DNA from: SHVO01 sp050250575
GTDB taxonomy: Bacteria; Pseudomonadota; Alphaproteobacteria; Rhodospirillales; Rhodospirillaceae
Assembly (NCBI GenBank): GCA_050250575.1
Contig: JBFWOJ010000019.1
Coordinates: 7,227 to 71,226 of the forward strand
Length of the DNA: 64,000 nt
Reading direction: 5' to 3'
This document shows positions 56,176 through 64,000 of this stretch, one piece after another. Every line of letters starts with the position of its first letter. Position 1 is the first letter of the stretch. The notes below the pieces were generated by a model. The model was not told the origin of the DNA. It ran no database searches and was given only the letters and a program-made list of their open reading frames with translations. The position numbers were made by a program, and so were the translations under genes.

Positions 56176-58149
56176 ATGTCCGATAAGAACGAAACGGTTG
56201 CGCCGGCCGATGTGGCGCGGATCTGGGCGGTCATGAGCCACGAGATCCGAACGCCGCTCATGGGCGTCGTGGGGATGCTCGAGGTGCTCAACCGCACCAG
56301 CCTGACCGATGAGCAGCGGCGAATCATCGCGACCGCCGAAGAATCCTCGGTCACCCTGATGCGCATCATCGATGACGTGCTCGATTTCGCCAAACTCGAG
56401 TCCGCGCGGGTCAAGCTCGAGGAAACGCCGGCCGATCCCGTGGCCGTCGTCGAAGGTACGGCCGACCTCCTGATGAACATCGCCCGTTCGAAACGCCTCG
56501 GACTCACCAGCGAAGCCGTCGGGCCATTGCCGCAGATCATCTGCGATCCACTGAGGCTGCGCCAGGTGCTGCTCAATATCGGCGCCAACGCGGTCAAGTA
56601 CACCGACAACGGATCGGTGGCGCTCTCGGTTTCGCAGATCGGCGAGACGCGTGAGAACGTCACCCTCCGTTTCAGCGTCGCCGACACCGGCCATGGCATT
56701 CCGCTCGAGCTGCAAGGCTATCTCTTCGAGCCGTTCTGGCAGCTTGCCGGACGCGAAGCTTCGTTCGGCGGCATGGGCGGCGTCGGCCTCGGCCTCGCCA
56801 TCTGCCGTACGTTGGTCGACGCCATGGGCGGGCAGATTTCCATCGACAGCCGTCCCGGGCAGGGGACGCGTTTCGACGTCGACGTTGCATTCAGGAAGGC
56901 TTTGCACATCGCCGCAAACCTTCCCCGGCTCGGCGAGATCGAGATCGTGACGGTCGATACGGGCGAGGCTAATCTTGCGATTGCGCTGCGTTATCTCGAA
57001 CATGCCGGTGCGACCATCGTCCGGCTCGATAACCTTGGCGCGATCGGGCGCTCTCCGCCGGCGGCGGGAGCGAAGCGCGCGGTGATCCTTCTCGGCGCGG
57101 ACACGGAAGCCGAGGACGTCGAAGCCACGGCGGCGGCTTTGCAGCGCATCGGCTCGGAACGGCACTCGTCCATCGTCTGGCTGCATCGCGGCGCCGCGGG
57201 CAGCCTCCCCGTGCGTTCGGGTGTCTGGCCGGTGCGCGCCAATCCGATGCGGCGCGCCGATCTATTCGCCGCGGTCGAACGTACCTGCGGCGCGCGCGAA
57301 GGCGACGGCTTCGCCGTGGTGGCACGCCACCAGACGCGCCACGTCGATTCCGCCGATGCCGTACAAGCGGCGCGCGCCGATGGTCTTGTCGTCCTGGTCG
57401 CTGAAGACAATAAGGTGAATCAGGAAGTGCTGCGGCAGCAGCTCGCCATCCTCGGGTACGACTGCGACATCGCACCGACCGGTCATGCGGCCCTGAAAGC
57501 GCTTTCCGAGCGGAAGTATCCTCTGCTTCTCTGCGACTGCCATATGCCCGGAATGGACGGGTTCGAGTTGACGCGTCTCATCCGTACCAACGAGGGCAGC
57601 GGCCCGCGCATGCCCATCGTTGCGGTCACCGCGAATGCCGTTCCGGGCGAGGCGACCCGCTGCCGCGCCGCGGGCATGGACGACTATCTCGCCAAACCGA
57701 TCGAGATCGGCGCGCTTCAGGCAAAGCTCAATCGCTGGATAGGCCCGACCAGGGCGCTCGTCGACTGGACCGCGGCTTCTGCGGGCGCCAAGGAAGCTCC
57801 CGACCGGATCCTCGACCTGCGCGGCCTTTCGATCGTTTACGGCAACGATCCTACGCGCCTCGCGCCGGTGATCGAGCAATGGTCGATCTCCATCAACGAT
57901 CTTCTGCAAGATTTGCAGGTGAATATTTCTGCCGGCGATTGGCACGGCGCGCTTGCGACCACCCACCGCCTTAAAGGAAGCGCCGGCGTCGCGGGAGCGC
58001 CCCGCCTTTCGGCGGCGGCGGCGGCGCTGGAGGTCGCGCTGCACGGCGGGGATATCGCCGAGATCAACCGCGAATACGCGCGTGTCCGCAATCTTGCATT
58101 GGCGGGTTTGAACGAAGCGGCCGACTGGCGCCGCGCGGCGAACGCCTAG
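56176..58149 (+). CDS. Soluble hybrid histidine kinase (HisKA-HATPase-pseudoREC-REC-HPt)
   Basis: The 657-residue kinase has no membrane helix and no sensor domain before the H-box VMSHEIRTPLMG (His near residue 22). The ATPase boxes follow: NIGANAVKYTDNG, DTGHGIP, YLFEPFW and GGVGLGLAICR. Residues about 255-380 resemble a receiver lacking the phospho-acceptor. A real receiver is next (LVAEDNKVNQE, Asp in LLLCDCHMPGMDG near residue 454, DYLAKPIEI), then an HPt domain with THRLKGSAGVAG (His near residue 596). This is the full phosphorelay layout. The convergent OmpR-type regulator, overlapping by four bases, is its probable target; the input must come from a partner protein. Confidence 0.93.
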   Translation: MSDKNETVAPADVARIWAVMSHEIRTPLMGVVGMLEVLNRTSLTDEQRRIIATAEESSVTLMRIIDDVLDFAKLESARVKLEETPADPVAVVEGTADLLMNIARSKRLGLTSEAVGPLPQIICDPLRLRQVLLNIGANAVKYTDNGSVALSVSQIGETRENVTLRFSVADTGHGIPLELQGYLFEPFWQLAGREASFGGMGGVGLGLAICRTLVDAMGGQISIDSRPGQGTRFDVDVAFRKALHIAANLPRLGEIEIVTVDTGEANLAIALRYLEHAGATIVRLDNLGAIGRSPPAAGAKRAVILLGADTEAEDVEATAAALQRIGSERHSSIVWLHRGAAGSLPVRSGVWPVRANPMRRADLFAAVERTCGAREGDGFAVVARHQTRHVDSADAVQAARADGLVVLVAEDNKVNQEVLRQQLAILGYDCDIAPTGHAALKALSERKYPLLLCDCHMPGMDGFELTRLIRTNEGSGPRMPIVAVTANAVPGEATRCRAAGMDDYLAKPIEIGALQAKLNRWIGPTRALVDWTAASAGAKEAPDRILDLRGLSIVYGNDPTRLAPVIEQWSISINDLLQDLQVNISAGDWHGALATTHRLKGSAGVAGAPRLSAAAAALEVALHGGDIAEINREYARVRNLALAGLNEAADWRRAANA

Positions 58150-58907
58150 GCGGCGTTATCCGAAAAGGCCGCGTCCGGTGCGAGAAGATATCCCGCGCCG
58201 CGCACGGTTTTGATCATGACGGGCCGCTTCGGATCCACTTCGATCTTATGCCGCAGGCGCGTGACCAGCACATCGATGCTGCGGTCCATGGGATCCCATT
58301 CGCGCTGAAGCACGTGCGCCATCAGGTCCTCGCGGGTCTGGACGTGACCGGCGTTGCGGATGAGGTGCGCGAGCAGACGGCATTCGTTGCCGGTGAGCAT
58401 CGCTTCCGCGCCGCTCTTTGAGCGGAAGAGCCCCGCATCCTGGTCGAGGGTCCAATCCTGATACGTGAGCTTCCCATGCGGCACTTCGCGACGCGCGCTC
58501 TGCGGCGCGGCGGCAAGGGCGCCGGTACGACGAAGCACGCTGCGGATGCGCGCCAGCAGCTCACGCTCTTCGAACGGCTTGGTGAGATAGTCGTCGGCGC
58601 CGCACTCGAGCCCGACCACGCGGTCCATGATCTCGTGGCGCGTCGACAGGATGATGATTCCGACCGGGTACTGCTCGCGCAGATACCGCGTCAGCGCAAA
58701 ACCATCTTCGCCCGGCAGGCGTAGGTCCATGATGACCAGATGGATGGGCTTGGCGGCCAGGACCCGGCGCATATCCTGGCCGTCGGCCGCCAGGGTCACT
58801 TCATAACCTTCGCCGCGCAGGTATATATCGAGCACGTCGCGGACAAAGGGGTCGTCCTCGACCACTAGAATGCGGGGCGGGGTCTGCTGAACCTTCGGGT
58901 CGTTCAT
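58146..58907 (-). CDS. OmpR/PhoB-family response regulator
   Basis: The 253-residue regulator has a receiver domain (ILVVEDDPFVRDVL, phospho-acceptor in VIMDLRLPGEDG, TKPFEERELLARI) and a C-terminal winged helix with NECRLLAHLIRNAGHVQTRE and DRSIDVLVTRLRHKIE. ATG 58907 is preferred; 17 codons upstream are also open. Such TorR-like regulators commonly pair with hybrid kinases carrying an HPt. Its 3' end overlaps the kinase gene's end by four bases. Target genes are not evident. Confidence 0.94.
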   Translation of the reverse strand: MNDPKVQQTPPRILVVEDDPFVRDVLDIYLRGEGYEVTLAADGQDMRRVLAAKPIHLVIMDLRLPGEDGFALTRYLREQYPVGIIILSTRHEIMDRVVGLECGADDYLTKPFEERELLARIRSVLRRTGALAAAPQSARREVPHGKLTYQDWTLDQDAGLFRSKSGAEAMLTGNECRLLAHLIRNAGHVQTREDLMAHVLQREWDPMDRSIDVLVTRLRHKIEVDPKRPVMIKTVRGAGYLLAPDAAFSDNAA

Positions 58908-59064
58908 CAAAACACTCGCGAAATCAATGAGATGCCTGCGACGGTGCGGAAAGGCCACGGTTTCCTCGCGAAACGAGTATACAACCCAGGATGAAATTTC
59001 CTATCCCTCGTTTAGGCCGAAAAATGGTCAGAGGCGCCTGCCGCAGCCGAACATAGGATGGGAG

Positions 59065-59760
59065 ATGAGCACGATCTCGGTCGTTGTTGTCGACGACGAC
59101 CCGTTTATCCGCGAAGTCCTGTCCACCGCGCTGGGCGCTACGGCCGGTGTGCACGTGCAATGCTTTGCATCGGCGGCTGAGGCGCTCGCAGCGGTCCGCA
59201 TCGTCGCGCCGGACATCATCGTTCTCGATTACACGATGCCCGATACCGACGGGCTCGCGGTGCTCGGCGGCCTGCGGGCCGCGCTTCCTCGTTTGCCGCC
59301 GGTCATTTTCCTTACCGCCCGCGAGGACGCGGGGGTGGTGGCGAAGTTGCGCGCCGAAGGGGCCGCCGTGCTGGCGAAACCCTTCGACCCGAGAACGATC
59401 GCGGCCGAGATCCTTCACCATGGCGAAGGAACACGGCCGCGCGACGCGCGTCTTGACGCCGTGGCCGCGAGTTTTCGGGCGAGCCTGCCGCAGACGATGG
59501 CGGAAATCGACCGGGAATGGAGCGTCATCCGGCGCGAGTGGCAGCGGCCGGTCGCCGAAAGCCTACTGATGCGTGTCCATAAGCTCGCCGGCGCGGCAGG
59601 TCTGTTCAAGCTTGACGAATTCGGGCACGCGGCGCGCGTGGTCGAAGGTGCCGTCCAGGCCCAGCTCGACGCTGCGGTGCGCGGCCAGGATACCGATGTC
59701 GGTGCAATCGAGCCGGCGGTCGCGACGCTGTGGGACGAAGCCATCAAGGCGACGGGGTAG
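59065..59760 (+). CDS. Receiver-HPt phosphorelay protein
   Basis: The 231-residue protein has an N-terminal receiver (VVVVDDDPFIREVL, Asp in IVLDYTMPDTDG near residue 54, LAKPFDPRTI). A C-terminal four-helix HPt-like domain has MRVHKLAGAAGLFKL (His near residue 171). No output or kinase domain is present. It could accept phosphate from one relay and hand it to another regulator. It lies divergently next to the OmpR-type gene, so the three products probably make one relay. Confidence 0.88.
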   Translation: MSTISVVVVDDDPFIREVLSTALGATAGVHVQCFASAAEALAAVRIVAPDIIVLDYTMPDTDGLAVLGGLRAALPRLPPVIFLTAREDAGVVAKLRAEGAAVLAKPFDPRTIAAEILHHGEGTRPRDARLDAVAASFRASLPQTMAEIDREWSVIRREWQRPVAESLLMRVHKLAGAAGLFKLDEFGHAARVVEGAVQAQLDAAVRGQDTDVGAIEPAVATLWDEAIKATG

Positions 59761-59807
59761 ACAGGGCTTGCCGGGCTGAAGTCACGGCCAGAGCCGACAG
59801 TGCAGGC

Positions 59808-59882
59808 TGGTGCCGGATGAGGGAATTGAACCCCCGACCAACGGTTTACAAAACCGCTGCTCTACCGCTGAGCTAATCCGGC
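59808..59882 (-). tRNA. tRNA-Thr (anticodon TGT)
   Basis: On the minus strand the acceptor stem GCCGGAT pairs with ATCCGGC, followed by A and an encoded CCA. The D-arm (TTAGCTCAGCGGTAGAGCA), anticodon loop TTTGTAA and T-arm GGGGGTTCAATTCCCTC are regular. The 75-base length is normal. It lies upstream of the DNA that follows rlmB on the same strand. Confidence 0.97.
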
Positions 59883-59933
59883 GCTTCGCCTTCGAAGAGG
59901 CCGGAAAATAAGCCCGGGGCTCTTAAAGGGCAA

Positions 59934-60785
59934 CTAACTGCGCGTGTCCTGGCGCACTTTTTCGTAGAGCGCGATGGCGGCCGCGTTGGAGACGTTGAGG
60001 CTCTCCATATCCCCTGTCATGGGCAGGCGCGCCACATGGTCGCAGGTTTCTCGCACGAGGCGGCGCAAGCCTTCGCCTTCGGCGCCGACGACCAGGGCGA
60101 TCTTTCCGCCCAATTTGATGTCGCCGATGGCCTGGGGCGCTTCGGCGTCGAGGCCCACCAGCCAGAATTGGTGTTCCTTGATCTGCTCAAGCGCGCGTAC
60201 GAGGTTCGTCGCTTTTACGTAGGCGATCTTGTCGAGCGCACCCGAGGCCGACTTCGCCATGGCTCCGCTCTCCTCGGGGGCGTGGCGATCCGGCGCCACG
60301 ACAGCGCTCGCGCCGAACGCTGCGGCCGAACGCAGGATCGCACCGACATTATGCGGATCGGTGACCTGATCGAGGACCATCAGACACGCATTGGCTTTGG
60401 CGCCGGCAATCTCGAGCACATCTTCGAGGGTGTGATCGAGCGCGCGCGTCAAAAGTGCAATGCCTTGGTGCACGGCGTCTTCCCCGACGACGGCGTCGAT
60501 CTCGCGCCGCGAGCACGCGCGCGCCTGGCCGAGCTCGCCGGCTTCCTCCTTCAGTTTCGCCAGCGCTTCCGTGGTGCCCATCAGCCGCAGGATCTTGCGT
60601 GACGGATTACCGAGCGCCGCCGCCACCGCGTGGTGACCGTAAAGCCAAACCTCGCCCGACCTGTGCCCTGGCCCTCCGCTTTTCTCGTTTCGCGATGATT
60701 CGGGGCGGCCGCCGGCTCTGTCGGCGGGTGGTCGAGAGCGCTGCGCCTGTTGGCCAGAGCGTTGTGAACGGTTGTGTTTTGACAT
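59934..60785 (-). CDS. rlmB: 23S rRNA (Gm2251) 2'-O-methyltransferase RlmB (TrmH/SpoU family)
   Basis: The 283-residue protein has an arginine-rich disordered N-terminal tail (about residues 1-45), then the substrate-binding domain starting WLYGHHAVAAAL. The SPOUT methyltransferase core follows with LDQVTDPHNVGAILRSAAAF, IALVVGAEGEGL and MTGDMESLNVSNAAAIAL, the three knotted-fold motifs. It methylates 23S rRNA guanosine 2251. ATG 60785 is used; the frame remains open for 38 codons upstream without similarity. Being next to tRNA-Thr and tRNA-Tyr is typical of alphaproteobacteria. Confidence 0.94.
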   Translation of the reverse strand: MSKHNRSQRSGQQAQRSRPPADRAGGRPESSRNEKSGGPGHRSGEVWLYGHHAVAAALGNPSRKILRLMGTTEALAKLKEEAGELGQARACSRREIDAVVGEDAVHQGIALLTRALDHTLEDVLEIAGAKANACLMVLDQVTDPHNVGAILRSAAAFGASAVVAPDRHAPEESGAMAKSASGALDKIAYVKATNLVRALEQIKEHQFWLVGLDAEAPQAIGDIKLGGKIALVVGAEGEGLRRLVRETCDHVARLPMTGDMESLNVSNAAAIALYEKVRQDTRS

Positions 60786-60905
60786 TTTTGAAGCGTCCTT
60801 CCGGGAAGGGCGTAACGATGTTCTTTCACGTTGACAAGGAAGGACCAAAACCCTACTTGGAGGCCCTTCCGAGAGACCGGCTTCCCGAAAGATTTCCATA
60901 GGTTA

Positions 60906-60991
60906 GGAGGGGTGGCCGAGCGGTCAATGGCAGCAGACTGTAAATCTGCCGACTTATGTCTACGAAGGTTCGAATCCTTCCCCCTCCACCA
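60906..60991 (+). tRNA. tRNA-Tyr (anticodon GTA)
   Basis: The acceptor stem GGAGGGG pairs with CCCCTCC, followed by A and an encoded CCA. The anticodon loop CTGTAAA carries GTA, and a long variable arm (CCGACTTATGTCTACG) marks a class II tRNA. Length is 86 bases. It starts divergently from rlmB. Confidence 0.97.
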
Positions 60992-61086
60992 TCCTGCTCC
61001 CGATCGGGATTCACTGGCTCTTCGGTACTTCGTCACGAAGCAGCACGCCCTGCCGAGCTTCAGCGAAGCAGGGCTATCATGGTTCC

Positions 61087-62745
61087 ATGAAACCCGACCT
61101 CGACACTCTATTCGCGCGCGCAACCGGCTCGCATGAAGCGGGCCGCTGGCACGACGCCGAGCGCGACTATCGCGCCGTTCTTGACGCCGATGCTCATCAT
61201 CCCGATGCGCTCCATCAATTCGGCCTGTTGGCCTATCAGAACGGCAATAACGCCGTCGCGATCGAGCTCCTGAGCCGCGCCGTCGCGCACGAACCAAATC
61301 GCGGCACGTTCCACAACACGCTCGGCGGTGCATTGCTCGAAGCCGGGCGGCATGAAGAGGCAATCGCATCTTTCGAATGTGCGATCGCCTTGATGCCGTC
61401 TTCCGTGGAGGCCCGAAATAATCTGGCGAACGCGCTCCATGCCGCGGGCCGGCGTGACGAAGCGCTCTCGGTCTATCGAAAGCTGGTTGCGGACGTCCCT
61501 GGCGATGCAGACGTGATCGCCAACTATGCGCGCGCCCTTCAAGACGCCGGGCGATTTGACGAGGCGGTGGGTCACTTTCGTCTTGCGGCCAATGCGCGCC
61601 CGGACGACGCATTGGTTTTGAGCCAACTTGGCGTCGCCCTCTGCGCGGCAAATGAGCTGAACGAGGCCATCGCGATGTGTCAGCGCGCAGCGGCGCTTGC
61701 TCCGCACTCTCCCGTGGTTCTCGCGAACCTCGGCAGTGCTTTGGTGGCCTTGCGGCGATTCGAACCCGCAATCGAGGCCTTTACTAAAGCGATTGCCGCC
61801 GCCCCGCATCTCACCGAATTGCAGATGAACCTCGGCATTGCTTGCCACGCGGCCGGAAAATGGAGTGACGCGGCCGATTGTTTCGCGAAAGTCCTCGCGG
61901 CGGGCGCTGACCCCCGCGCCACGGTCGCGCTGGCCCGCACATATATATCAATGGGCAAGCTGAATGAGGCCGTGTCCTTGTTCCACGCCGCGCTTGAAGT
62001 TGACCCGGACGACCGCGACACGCGTCTCGCGCTTGGCCTCGCGCTGAACGATCTGGGCCGCCATGCCCAAGGCCTTACCGAGATCGCGCGCGGCCCGGGT
62101 CTCGCGCGATTGTCGCTTAGAGAGAAGGGTACGACCGCCACCGCGCGGCGCACGCCGCTCGGCGGCGCACAGCCGAACTTCATCGGCGCTTGGTTTCTCG
62201 AAGATCTTGGCCTCTGTGATCGACTGATCGCCTTCTTCGAAAACAATCCCGCGAGTCATCGCCAAGGGCGCACGAGCGCGGGCATCGACCCTGCGATCAA
62301 GGACGCGACGGACCTCGTCATTTATCCGAATGATCTGTCGGTCCCAAGCTTCGCGCCGGCCGCAGCTTATCTCAGGGAACTTGAAGCCTGCATGCGGGAC
62401 TATCTCTTACAGTGGCCGCATCTCGGCGAGATTTTCAGTGCGGTCGATCTCGTCCCATTCCAGATCCAGCGCTACACGCCCGGCCAGCATTTTCGTGCGG
62501 CGCACAGCGAGCGCATGACCTTCGGCCTGATGCATCGGGCTTTCGCCTGGATGACCTACCTGAACGATGTCGATGACGGCGGGCTCACGCGCTTTCACAA
62601 CTTTGGCATCGAGGTGAAGCCGGAGAGGGGCAAAACGATGATCTGGCCGGCGGAATGGACGCATGTGCACAGCGGCGAAGTCGTGCAGAGCGGGACGAAA
62701 TACATCATCACCGGATGGATGCACTTCCCGCATCCTTTGGCTTGA
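61087..62745 (+). CDS. TPR protein fused to a 2OG-Fe(II) oxygenase domain
   Basis: The 552-residue protein has about nine TPR units (residues 5-340, for example GRWHDAERDYRAVLDADAHH and GRHEEAIASFECAIALMPSS). A C-terminal iron/2-oxoglutarate oxygenase domain follows. The iron site reads RAAHSERM (His and Glu near residue 473) and WTHVHSGE (distal His near 525); GTKYIITGW holds the 2OG-binding basic residue. It would hydroxylate a protein or peptide held by the TPR. It stands between tRNA-Tyr and tRNA-Gly, an uncommon insertion for this tRNA neighbourhood. Its substrate is unknown. Confidence 0.82.
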   Translation: MKPDLDTLFARATGSHEAGRWHDAERDYRAVLDADAHHPDALHQFGLLAYQNGNNAVAIELLSRAVAHEPNRGTFHNTLGGALLEAGRHEEAIASFECAIALMPSSVEARNNLANALHAAGRRDEALSVYRKLVADVPGDADVIANYARALQDAGRFDEAVGHFRLAANARPDDALVLSQLGVALCAANELNEAIAMCQRAAALAPHSPVVLANLGSALVALRRFEPAIEAFTKAIAAAPHLTELQMNLGIACHAAGKWSDAADCFAKVLAAGADPRATVALARTYISMGKLNEAVSLFHAALEVDPDDRDTRLALGLALNDLGRHAQGLTEIARGPGLARLSLREKGTTATARRTPLGGAQPNFIGAWFLEDLGLCDRLIAFFENNPASHRQGRTSAGIDPAIKDATDLVIYPNDLSVPSFAPAAAYLRELEACMRDYLLQWPHLGEIFSAVDLVPFQIQRYTPGQHFRAAHSERMTFGLMHRAFAWMTYLNDVDDGGLTRFHNFGIEVKPERGKTMIWPAEWTHVHSGEVVQSGTKYIITGWMHFPHPLA

Positions 62746-62794
62746 TTGCCTCATATGTTTGGGGCAGTTTTCCCCGCCATTTCGAGAGAGCCCG

Positions 62795-63046
62795 ATGACC
62801 GACACACCTCCCGACCGCCTTTCCGTCAATCCGCAGAGCCCGCACTACAATGAAGAGGTTCTGAAGAAGGACGTCGGCGTGCGCTTCAACGGTGTCGAGA
62901 AGAACAATGTCGAGGAGTACTGCGTCACCGAGGGATGGATCAAAGTAGCGGCGGGCAAGAGCCTCGACCGGCGCGGCAATCCGATGACCATCACGCTCAA
63001 AGGCAAGGTCGAGCCCTACTACCGCGCCGCCGGTCCCAAGGCGTAG
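62795..63046 (+). CDS. DUF3297-family protein
   Basis: The 83-residue protein matches the short DUF3297 family: TPPDRLSVNPQSPHYNEEVL, VGVRFNGVEKNNVEEYC and GNPMTITLKGKVEPYY. It is charged and cytosolic; the function is not known. ATG 62795 follows CGAGAGAG and starts the family consensus. It lies 49 bases after the TPR-oxygenase stop. Confidence 0.9.
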   Translation: MTDTPPDRLSVNPQSPHYNEEVLKKDVGVRFNGVEKNNVEEYCVTEGWIKVAAGKSLDRRGNPMTITLKGKVEPYYRAAGPKA

Positions 63047-63103
63047 GGCGTATCGTCGAGCCCTGGCCGGCGAAGTCATGGTCTAAGGATTTCTTCAAGA
63101 CCG

Positions 63104-63155
63104 GCACGGCGGGGGTTCAACAGACCCCCGCACGGCGGGGGTTCAACAGGCCCCC
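63104..63155. repeat. 26-base tandem repeat with terminator-like hairpins
   Basis: Two tandem units (63104-63129 and 63130-63155), each GCACGGCGGGGGTTCAACAG plus a C5 run, differ at two bases. In each, GGGGG pairs with CCCCC around TTCAACAG; the second is followed by TGTTTTCTTT. It lies between the convergent DUF3297 and pseudo-receiver genes and probably ends transcription of one or both. Confidence 0.7.
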
Positions 63156-63176
63156 TGTTTTCTTTCCCGGACTGAT

Positions 63177-63581
63177 TCAATCATCGCTAGTGGCCGTCGG
63201 TGTCCTCCTCGCGGGTGCGGCGCGACCCAGCAAGCTGTCGACGGCGGACAGAAGCGCGGTTCGTGACACGGGTTTGCGCAGGACAATTGCTGCGCCGGCC
63301 TCCAAGGCTGTCGCCACGTAGCTGCCGGCGTCGCGCCAATCGCGCCGATCGGCGACGATGATGACCGGCGTTGTCCCGTGGGCGCGGATCGATCGCAGGA
63401 TGTTCAGGCCCGAGATGTCCTTGAGCGCGGCGTTGGTGATGACGAGGTCGGGCGAGTGTGCAGCGAAAAGTTCTAACCCTCCGATGCCTCGGTAGGCGAG
63501 GTGGACCACATGGTCCGCCAAGTATATCTGGAACAGTCGCGCGGCGACCGGTTCCGGTTCGATGATAAGTATCTTGGCCAC
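63177..63581 (-). CDS. Pseudo-receiver protein
   Basis: The 134-residue protein is a single receiver-like domain followed by a short disordered tail (RAAPARRTPTATSDD). The phospho-acceptor Asp is Asn (LVITNAALKDISG), and the acidic pair at the start is EPEP (LIIEPEPVAARL). The switch Lys is kept (VLRKPVS). It therefore probably cannot be phosphorylated and may act by binding. No output domain is present. Its partner is not evident, though the phosphorelay cluster lies about 4 kb away. Confidence 0.85.
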   Translation of the reverse strand: MAKILIIEPEPVAARLFQIYLADHVVHLAYRGIGGLELFAAHSPDLVITNAALKDISGLNILRSIRAHGTTPVIIVADRRDWRDAGSYVATALEAGAAIVLRKPVSRTALLSAVDSLLGRAAPARRTPTATSDD

Positions 63582-63873
63582 TGACTGGCTCTTGATCGGG
63601 TGCGCCCTTGAACGCGGTCCCGGCGTTATTTCTTACCGGCGCATCTCCCGAGCGGCCGGCGTTGATTCCATTGGTCTCATTGCTGCCGCGTTCAAGAGAA
63701 GGCGGCGCGTTTTGCCAAAAAAAGCGGGGCAGCCAGGCGGTCGGGCGCCTCCGATCATGGAGTGGTCCGCGCGATTAAAGGAACACCGGCGGAGCCCACT
63801 TTTCCTTGCAAAATCGGGCAAAAACACAAAATTCTTGCTCAGTTCGTCGGCTGATGCGTAAAACAGTCCTCAT
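63582..63873. other. Noncoding stretch before tRNA-Gly
   Basis: These 292 bases hold no credible gene. The AT-rich part GCAAAAACACAAAATTCTTG (near 63818-63837) probably belongs to the promoter of tRNA-Gly and any following genes. Confidence 0.5.
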
Positions 63874-63947
63874 GCGGGTGTAGCTCAATGGTAGAGCAGA
63901 AGCCTTCCAAGCTTACGACCGGGGTTCGATTCCCCGTACCCGCTCCA
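63874..63947 (+). tRNA. tRNA-Gly (anticodon TCC)
   Basis: The acceptor stem GCGGGTG pairs with TACCCGC (one G-U), followed by T and an encoded CCA. The anticodon loop CTTCCAA carries TCC. T-arm GGGGTTCGATTCCCC is regular. Length is 74 bases. In related genomes tuf, tRNA-Trp and secE often follow, which would lie beyond the window. Confidence 0.97.
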
Positions 63948-64000
63948 AATTCTGCCAACTGGATCAACGACTTAAACCAAGAGGGCCATTAACCATTTTA

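Noticed and set aside
63104..63155. CRISPR array
   Set aside because: Only two directly abutting units without spacers; no cas genes.

Overview
The window is a single high-GC bacterial chromosome segment, almost certainly from an alphaproteobacterium. The evidence is gene order and content. A type III pantothenate kinase gene is followed by RNase J, methylmalonyl-CoA epimerase, prolyl-tRNA synthetase of the short type and a one-permease Lol exporter. An ELM1-family gene, an aa3 oxidase set with a CoxF-like micro-ORF, and a tRNA-Thr / rlmB / tRNA-Tyr / tRNA-Gly neighbourhood also fit this class. I cannot name the genus from the sequence alone. No ribosomal RNA, CRISPR array, integrase, transposase or prophage was seen.

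Layout. 1-11,280: housekeeping block (coaX, rnj, mce, trxC, proS, lol genes) interrupted by a parDE toxin-antitoxin pair with a perfect 19-bp operator and by a chromate transporter followed by a 38-codon stump of chrB. 11,379-16,258: a compact archaic (Csu-type) chaperone-usher pilus operon with an intrinsic terminator embedded in the start of the chaperone gene. 16,408-24,490: dps with an Irr-like palindrome, a response regulator and acetyltransferase pair, SRAP/YedK, ELM1, hydroxypyruvate isomerase, a degenerate EAL protein, stress protein, rhodanese, ModE-like regulator and S1/P1 nuclease. 24,495-27,165: sulfur import (YeeE/TsuA), TusA and an ammonium transporter.

27,191-41,413 is the most unusual part. 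It is a long minus-strand surface-sugar locus with a NeuB-family synthase, a CMP-sugar cytidylyltransferase, a class III aminotransferase, two complete copies of the HisH-like / HisF-like / WbpG-type amidotransferase trio, and two paralogous glycan-transferase-like proteins. A TPR plus GT-A-like glycosyltransferase is divergently encoded beside it. The trios resemble modules that put an amidino group on bacterial sugars, so the locus may build an amidinated nonulosonic acid-like sugar. Genes for the early nucleotide-sugar steps are absent from it.

41,501-47,178: a haem c / beta-propeller protein, an isoprenylcysteine methyltransferase-like enzyme, then a decayed stretch holding a broken regulator gene, two tiny ORFs and a lone DUF3987 protein with an altered Walker A motif. 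47,366-55,040: the aa3-type cytochrome c oxidase genes (coxB, ctaD, ctaG, coxC on the minus strand) and, divergently, a coxF-like micro-ORF, DUF420, an oxidase-subunit-I-like protein and ctaB. Palindromic repeats are scattered here and one set encodes the tail of the DUF420 protein. 55,055-59,760: a frameshifted exported protein, DUF2237, and a soluble phosphorelay of hybrid kinase, OmpR-type regulator and receiver-HPt protein. 59,808-63,947: tRNA-Thr, rlmB, tRNA-Tyr, a TPR-2OG oxygenase, DUF3297, a pseudo-receiver and tRNA-Gly.

All functional names rest on motif and family recognition by eye; no database search or base-composition calculation was run.
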